Position numbers and translations under genes: made by a program. Source: Galaxea fascicularis (Eukaryota > Cnidaria > Anthozoa > Scleractinia > Euphylliidae). From it: a DNA stretch of 64,000 nt. Below the pieces are notes generated by a model. That model was not told the origin of the DNA. It saw only the letters and a program-made list of their open reading frames with translations, and searched no databases. The first letter of the stretch is position 1. Each line of letters opens with the position of its first letter. The stretch is from the NCBI GenBank assembly GCA_948470475.1, contig OX419343.1, forward strand, positions 22,930,069 to 22,994,068. Direction: 5' to 3'. This document shows, piece by piece, positions 60,601 through 64,000 of the stretch.

Positions 60601-62201
60601 GAACTCTACATGTGCAGAGAAATAAATCTAACAGTGTGTGTCTAGATCTTTAAGTGCGCCTAAAACACAGTCTCCCAATTCCAATTGGTTTCCCCCAAAA
60701 TGCAAGGTATATCAAAGATGTAATTATGCCCGGCATAATCACACCTCCATTGACCTCTTTAACACTTCTTTAACACCTCAAGCCTCAACTGGGATCCCAG
60801 AAGATTGAAACTTTAATACAAAAAAGTAGGCGGTTCCTAAAAAAAAATCACTTTTCTTTGGGAAAGGCAGTTTGTTCCTGTTTCCTGCTCGCTCTGAAGA
60901 TGCATTGCTTACCATTTAAATAGTAGTACATGCATGTGTCATGGTTGCAACGAGGACGTGGGATCAGGGATCAAAGACCCGGTATCTAGGATCACAAGTC
61001 ATGGGATCAAGCTTTGCCATGTTTTTGGGATCAGGGATTAAAATTTCGGGCCAAACAAATGGGTTCACTGATGAAAAAAGATACCTCGTTACGACCCTGA
61101 TGTACATGTGTACTCTGATGCGCACAGATGAAGTGCTACGAGCCAGACGGGAGTAGCGGGACTGATGTTTTTGCCACGCTTTTCTGTGTTATCAGAGTAA
61201 ATATGCACTGACAAATGGAATCTTGTTTTTTACCATTTGTCTGACTTGTGATGTCATTTTGAGCATCTTTTCTTCAATCACAAACTTGTCTAGAGCAATC
61301 AAAATGCAGGAGGTTTGAAATTGTTCATTTTATAAATTGAATTGCATACAACTAAATGCAATTTAAAAATGCTATAGTTGTAGTCAGGCATGATAATAAG
61401 AAATAAAATTGTTGTCACTGACTAAAAAACTTTTTGTAAGGACGTTTCGGTTAAAATACTATAACCTTCTTCAGCAATAAAATGGCTACAAATGCAAATG
61501 AGTGCTTTAAAAAGAGCCGTGGAAACGTCACTTGGGATTGCCAAGGGCCTTGTAGATGTCAGGAATGTAAATGTGTTCATTGATGGTATTTGGGTCGCTA
61601 ATTGAGTGCCACGCTTCTAAAAATAATCGTTAATTGTAAAGACTGCGACAAAGTTTATATCGGCCAAACATCAAGGGCCCTAAGATCCAGGACTAGAGAA
61701 CACAAGAGAGCGATTTTCACGGGAGATATAAATTCCTTATTGACCCAACATTGTATAAAAAACAATCATAATTTTGACCTTGACGATGTCAAGATCATTG
61801 ACCGCTGTTCCCAATGGTCAAAAAGATTATTTTTAGAAGCGTGGCACTCAATTAGTGACCCAAATACCATCAATGAACACATTTACATTCCTGACATTTA
61901 CAAGGCCCTTGGCAATCCCAAGTGACGTTTCCACGGCTCTTTTTAAAGCACTCATTTGCATTTGTAGCCATTTTATTGCTGAAGAAGGTTATAGTATTTT
62001 AACCGAAACGCCCTTACAAAAAGTTTTTTAGTCAGTGACAACAATTTTATTTCTTAAATGCAATTTGTAACACAGTTCACTAATGTGAATACTCTCACTT
62101 ATTTTTTCTCAGACACGGCGAAAAGTGCGCAGGTGTGATTGCTGCTGTGTCAAATAATTCTTTTTGTGGAGTGGGATTGGCATACAAAGCAAAACTGGGA
62201 G
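48677..62201 (+). CDS. kexin/furin-type proprotein convertase, 5' six exons
   Basis: Secretory-pathway serine endoprotease that cleaves precursors after basic residues. Exons: 48677-48835, 49858-49956, 50907-51011, 51932-52063, 60408-60484 and 62113-62201, all GT-AG, phases matching. Residues 1 to about 23 are a signal peptide. The prodomain follows ([38 protein letters not shown]). The S8 domain begins with [19 protein letters not shown], where the first Asp is catalytic, and has GHGEKCAG with the catalytic His. [11 protein letters not shown] resembles furin and PC7. Oddities: DEG replaces DDG, HGE replaces the near-invariant HGT, and no R-X-K-R stands at the expected prodomain end; the only dibasic is RR in KAARRSS. 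The oxyanion Asn, catalytic Ser and P domain lie past the window. Confidence 0.88.
49157..51931. other. convertase introns 1-3
   Basis: Apart from exons 2 and 3 this is AT-rich intron. A G/C tract resembling a MITE end sits at about 49335-49380. No other feature recognised. Confidence 0.5.
52153..53656. mobile_element. 1.5-kb hAT element, non-autonomous
   Basis: Starts AGGCCATCTGATA and ends with its inverse TATCAGATGGCCT. The 8-bp sequence GTAAATAC flanks it on both sides (52145-52152 and 53657-53664), which is diagnostic of hAT. Subterminal GTGCGAT words occur at both ends. On the minus strand (53200-52970) a BED-type zinc-finger exon remnant is seen ([21 protein letters not shown]). No transposase catalytic core remains. 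It lies in convertase intron 4. Confidence 0.9.
53796..53838. repeat. AAT/AAT-T microsatellite
   Basis: About 43 bp of ATA/AAT units at the start of the LINE fragment. Confidence 0.85.
53840..57780 (+). pseudogene. LINE split in two by another LINE
   Basis: Fragment 1 (53840-54180) and fragment 2 (56640-57780) belong to one retrotransposon protein. Fragment 1 has [13 protein letters not shown] and [12 protein letters not shown] then ENGGK. Fragment 2 resumes with [39 protein letters not shown] (a zinc-binding CXXC...H box) and [12 protein letters not shown]. This is the C-terminal region of a non-LTR element family abundant in corals. Frames are broken by stops near 56694, 56923 and 57108. 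The minus-strand LINE at 54182-56620 separates the halves. It lies in convertase intron 4. Confidence 0.72.
54182..56620 (-). pseudogene. 5'-truncated LINE in convertase intron 4
   Basis: Minus strand. 56608-56213 gives the RT N-terminal region ([14 protein letters not shown]). 56053-55277 gives the core ([43 protein letters not shown]). 55269-54928 gives the thumb and tail (FYASEVWG). Frame breaks lie near 56210 and 55275. The 3' region runs to a (TGTC)n tail at 54181-54195. The YADD box is intact but the endonuclease domain is missing, so it is a dead copy inserted into the plus-strand LINE. Confidence 0.85.
57985..58224 (+). repeat. dispersed repeat, copy 2
   Basis: Same family as 3021-3257, about 90% similar by eye. 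Confidence 0.8.
58225..58910. other. convertase intron 4, nothing recognised
   Basis: AT-rich, no repeat or exon seen. Confidence 0.4.
58915..59285. repeat. foldback repeat of TTGCACAGTGTAA units
   Basis: Four or more variants of the boxes TTGCACAGTGTAAC and GAGACAAGTTGCAC in both orientations. At the centre is a perfect 13-bp-arm palindrome, GCAGAAAGTAGAA around CTCAA (59053-59083). Probably a MITE. Confidence 0.75.
59286..60407. other. convertase intron 4, nothing recognised
   Basis: A minus-strand open stretch at 59444-59734 has no motif or start context and is not called. Confidence 0.4.
61365..62054 (+). mobile_element. short Penelope-like element with inverted repeats
   Basis: 232-bp arms (61397-61628 and 61825-62056) are reverse complements with only a few, all transition, mismatches. 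The 12-bp sequence TAAATGCAATTT flanks the whole (61353-61364 and 62055-62066). A 32-bp extension precedes the left arm, a known trait of Penelope-like elements. The centre encodes a GIY-YIG endonuclease. It lies in convertase intron 5. Confidence 0.85.
61629..61924 (+). pseudogene. Penelope-like GIY-YIG endonuclease C-terminus
   Basis: About 97 residues ending in TGA at 61922. [24 protein letters not shown] has the CXXC pair, the YIG half of the motif, the conserved Arg after it and the EH pair. The catalytic Glu is probably in RLFLEAWH. The reverse transcriptase that should precede it is absent, so this is a severely 5'-truncated copy. The last 33 codons lie inside the right inverted arm, so the left arm carries their antisense. 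Confidence 0.82.
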
Positions 62202-62880
62202 GTAACTTTAACATTTTGATGTCAGTCGGCTATAGATCGTTTTCAGTCACGTGACCAGCGACCATGGGAAAATTTGTAACTATAACATCAGGCCTGAAAA
62301 CGGATATGGATTTTAGAGGCCAGGCGTGCGTCTCTTGAAACTCCCGAAACTTTTCGGGTCTATTTCGGGTGCCATAATTTCCATCGTACCGTGAAAACGA
62401 AGACGTTTCCAGGCACGAAATATTGCAACAAATTTGCCCTTTATTATCTTGAAATCATAATGAAAGACCAGGTTTTTAGAATAAGTGGATTGCAGTTTTA
62501 GAAATGGCTTTTCGGGCCCGAAAAGTTCGGGAGTTTCGATAAACGGGCCCCAGGTCTGAATACACCCTCCTGGGTAAACATTTCAGGAAGAGCAAAACCT
62601 TAATATATTTTACTTTTTTTTTTTTCATGGGAGAATTTAGCGACCGCCTTTCGGTGTGAAAGGGGACGCGTGAACATAGAACTACAACTCTTCAGTCTAA
62701 CAATCTAACTGAAACTGTTTAATCCATCCACGGTGTGCGGAAATTACAATCTTAAAATGTCTACCAACGGCTCCAGTATAAACGGCTGTTATGAAAGACT
62801 GTGATGAACCTCAGTGAAAATAGAGGCTTCGGGTGAAACTACAAATACAAGGCAAAAGGAAAGGTTTCGGGTGAAGCTGC
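62202..62880. other. convertase intron 6 start
   Basis: A repeat of TTCGGGTCTATTTCGGG type with CCCGAAAAG counterparts (about 62335-62550) suggests another small foldback element. No exon seen. Confidence 0.45.
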
Positions 62881-62897
62881 AAATACGGATCATGGTT

Positions 62898-63200
62898 ACT
62901 GTCGGTCGGTCCACTGATATATCGGCCGATATATCGGTCGATATAACGGTCGACACTCGGTGGGCACTCGATCGATAGTCGGTCCAGATGTATCTCGGCC
63001 GATATAACTTTAGTTCACCGACACTTCGCCGATAGTTGGTCAATACTTTACCGATGTATCGGTCAGTGTTGGTCAACAATCGGTCGATGGTCGGTCGATC
63101 GACACTTGCTTGATAGCCAGAAGATAGCCGTTCGATATATCGGTCGAGAGTCGGTCGGTAGTCGATCGATGTATCGGTCGAGATGTTTGTCGGTCTGTGT
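62898..63200. repeat. TCGGTCGA/TATCGGCCGATA word cluster
   Basis: More than 20 overlapping variants of ATCGGTCGA, TCGGTCGGT and the palindrome ATATCGGCCGATAT in 300 bp, without a fixed period. Confidence 0.85.
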
Positions 63201-64000
63201 CGTTTTTAGTTGGTTACTAATAGCCCTGAGGAAGAAATAGGAGCAAAATTACCGAAATATGAAACGATTTTAGCTGTCCGAGTTATTTAACCCATTGGCA
63301 CGCGGAGATTCTTGAAAAAGTCGAACCCAATCTCTTTAGACTTTTTTTCGCTTGTCTTTTTTGCTGCAGTTGCTAACAGCCAGTTGCCAGTCAGCTCAAG
63401 AATTTTCGAGAAAGAATCATCCAAACTGGAAATTCTTACCAAGTGATGAAGAGGGAAACTTTTCCTCCGTTTTTTCGCTCAAATTTCTGAACGTTTCTGT
63501 ATATATTTGAAGCTGAATCACTCTGCTTTGGGTTTCTCTTTCTCCACCAGATCTTTTATTATTATAAGGGGTGGCTTTTTGATGTAAACGCTTGGTAGAA
63601 CATGATTCGGGTTATGGCCAGCCAAGGACAGCAAGGGGTGATCCGATATATATTTAGTATAAAATTATACTGCAGCAGTGGATACCGTTGTCCGCGCCCT
63701 CTGATTGGCTACTTAAACATGGGATAGCAATTGCTTTTCACCTCCGAGCAAATGCGCGCGAAAAATGGAAACGTTGACTGAAACAAAGGTGGCAAACATC
63801 ATCAGTGCTATAGACCACTTTCATAATGGCCGCCGATGATAGTATTATTTTGTGTCTATGTTGATTAGACTTACTGGCCTCATTTTAGCGAAAACATTCT
63901 TTTGCATTTTGCACATAGAGCGAGGTTAGAAAGGCTTATCAGCATTAAAACAAAATAATATTTTATTTGGCCGCCGCATTATTAAAGAGGTCTATATTAT
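63201..64000. other. no exon recognised to window end
   Basis: Presumed convertase intron 6 or beyond. A TTTTCACCTCCGAG box at about 63737 resembles a MITE end that also occurs near 39645 (ATCACCTCCGAG). Confidence 0.4.

Overview
The window reads as nuclear DNA of an anthozoan cnidarian, most likely a stony coral. This is inferred from intron-rich genes with GT-AG junctions, BRICHOS precursors with a cysteine-rich tail, and a repeat load of DIRS, Penelope, Polinton, hAT, MULE, CACTA-like and LINE elements plus many small foldback elements. It cannot be assigned to species by reading alone. Three host genes are supported.

Host genes. Two tandem, minus-strand, six-exon genes (12269-15287 and 37656-42676) encode secreted BRICHOS proteins. 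Each has a signal peptide, a BRICHOS domain, an R-X-K-R furin site and a released C-terminal peptide of 71 or 73 residues with nine cysteines. They lie in a segmental duplication whose intron 5 is about 95% identical by eye, while the core of the released peptide is strongly diverged. On the plus strand, 48677-62201 holds the first six exons of a kexin/furin-type proprotein convertase: signal peptide, prodomain, and catalytic Asp and His. The catalytic Ser exons lie beyond the window.

Mobile DNA. From left to right: a broken Polinton packaging-ATPase remnant (0.6-1.5 kb); a 2.1 kb foldback element (2.06-4.2 kb); a nearly intact DIRS-type retroelement (about 6.5-10.95 kb) with gag, RT/RNase H and tyrosine recombinase; a LINE inserted in a 55-bp satellite (20.9-22.7 kb); a decayed MULE (23.5-25.2 kb); and a LINE scrap (26.2-26.6 kb). 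A 5,140-bp two-gene DNA transposon (27081-32220) has 33-bp inverted ends and a 3-bp target duplication. It is inserted into a Polinton-like remnant (26.6-34.75 kb). A large inverted duplication lies at 45.5-47.3 kb.

The convertase introns hold a 1.5 kb hAT derivative with 8-bp target duplications, one LINE nested inside another, and a short Penelope-like element with inverted repeats, a GIY-YIG endonuclease and a 12-bp target duplication. The remaining stretches show only small repeats or nothing recognisable.

A possible functional link is that the BRICHOS precursors carry ideal furin-type sites and a furin-family gene lies about 6 kb away. That link is inference only.
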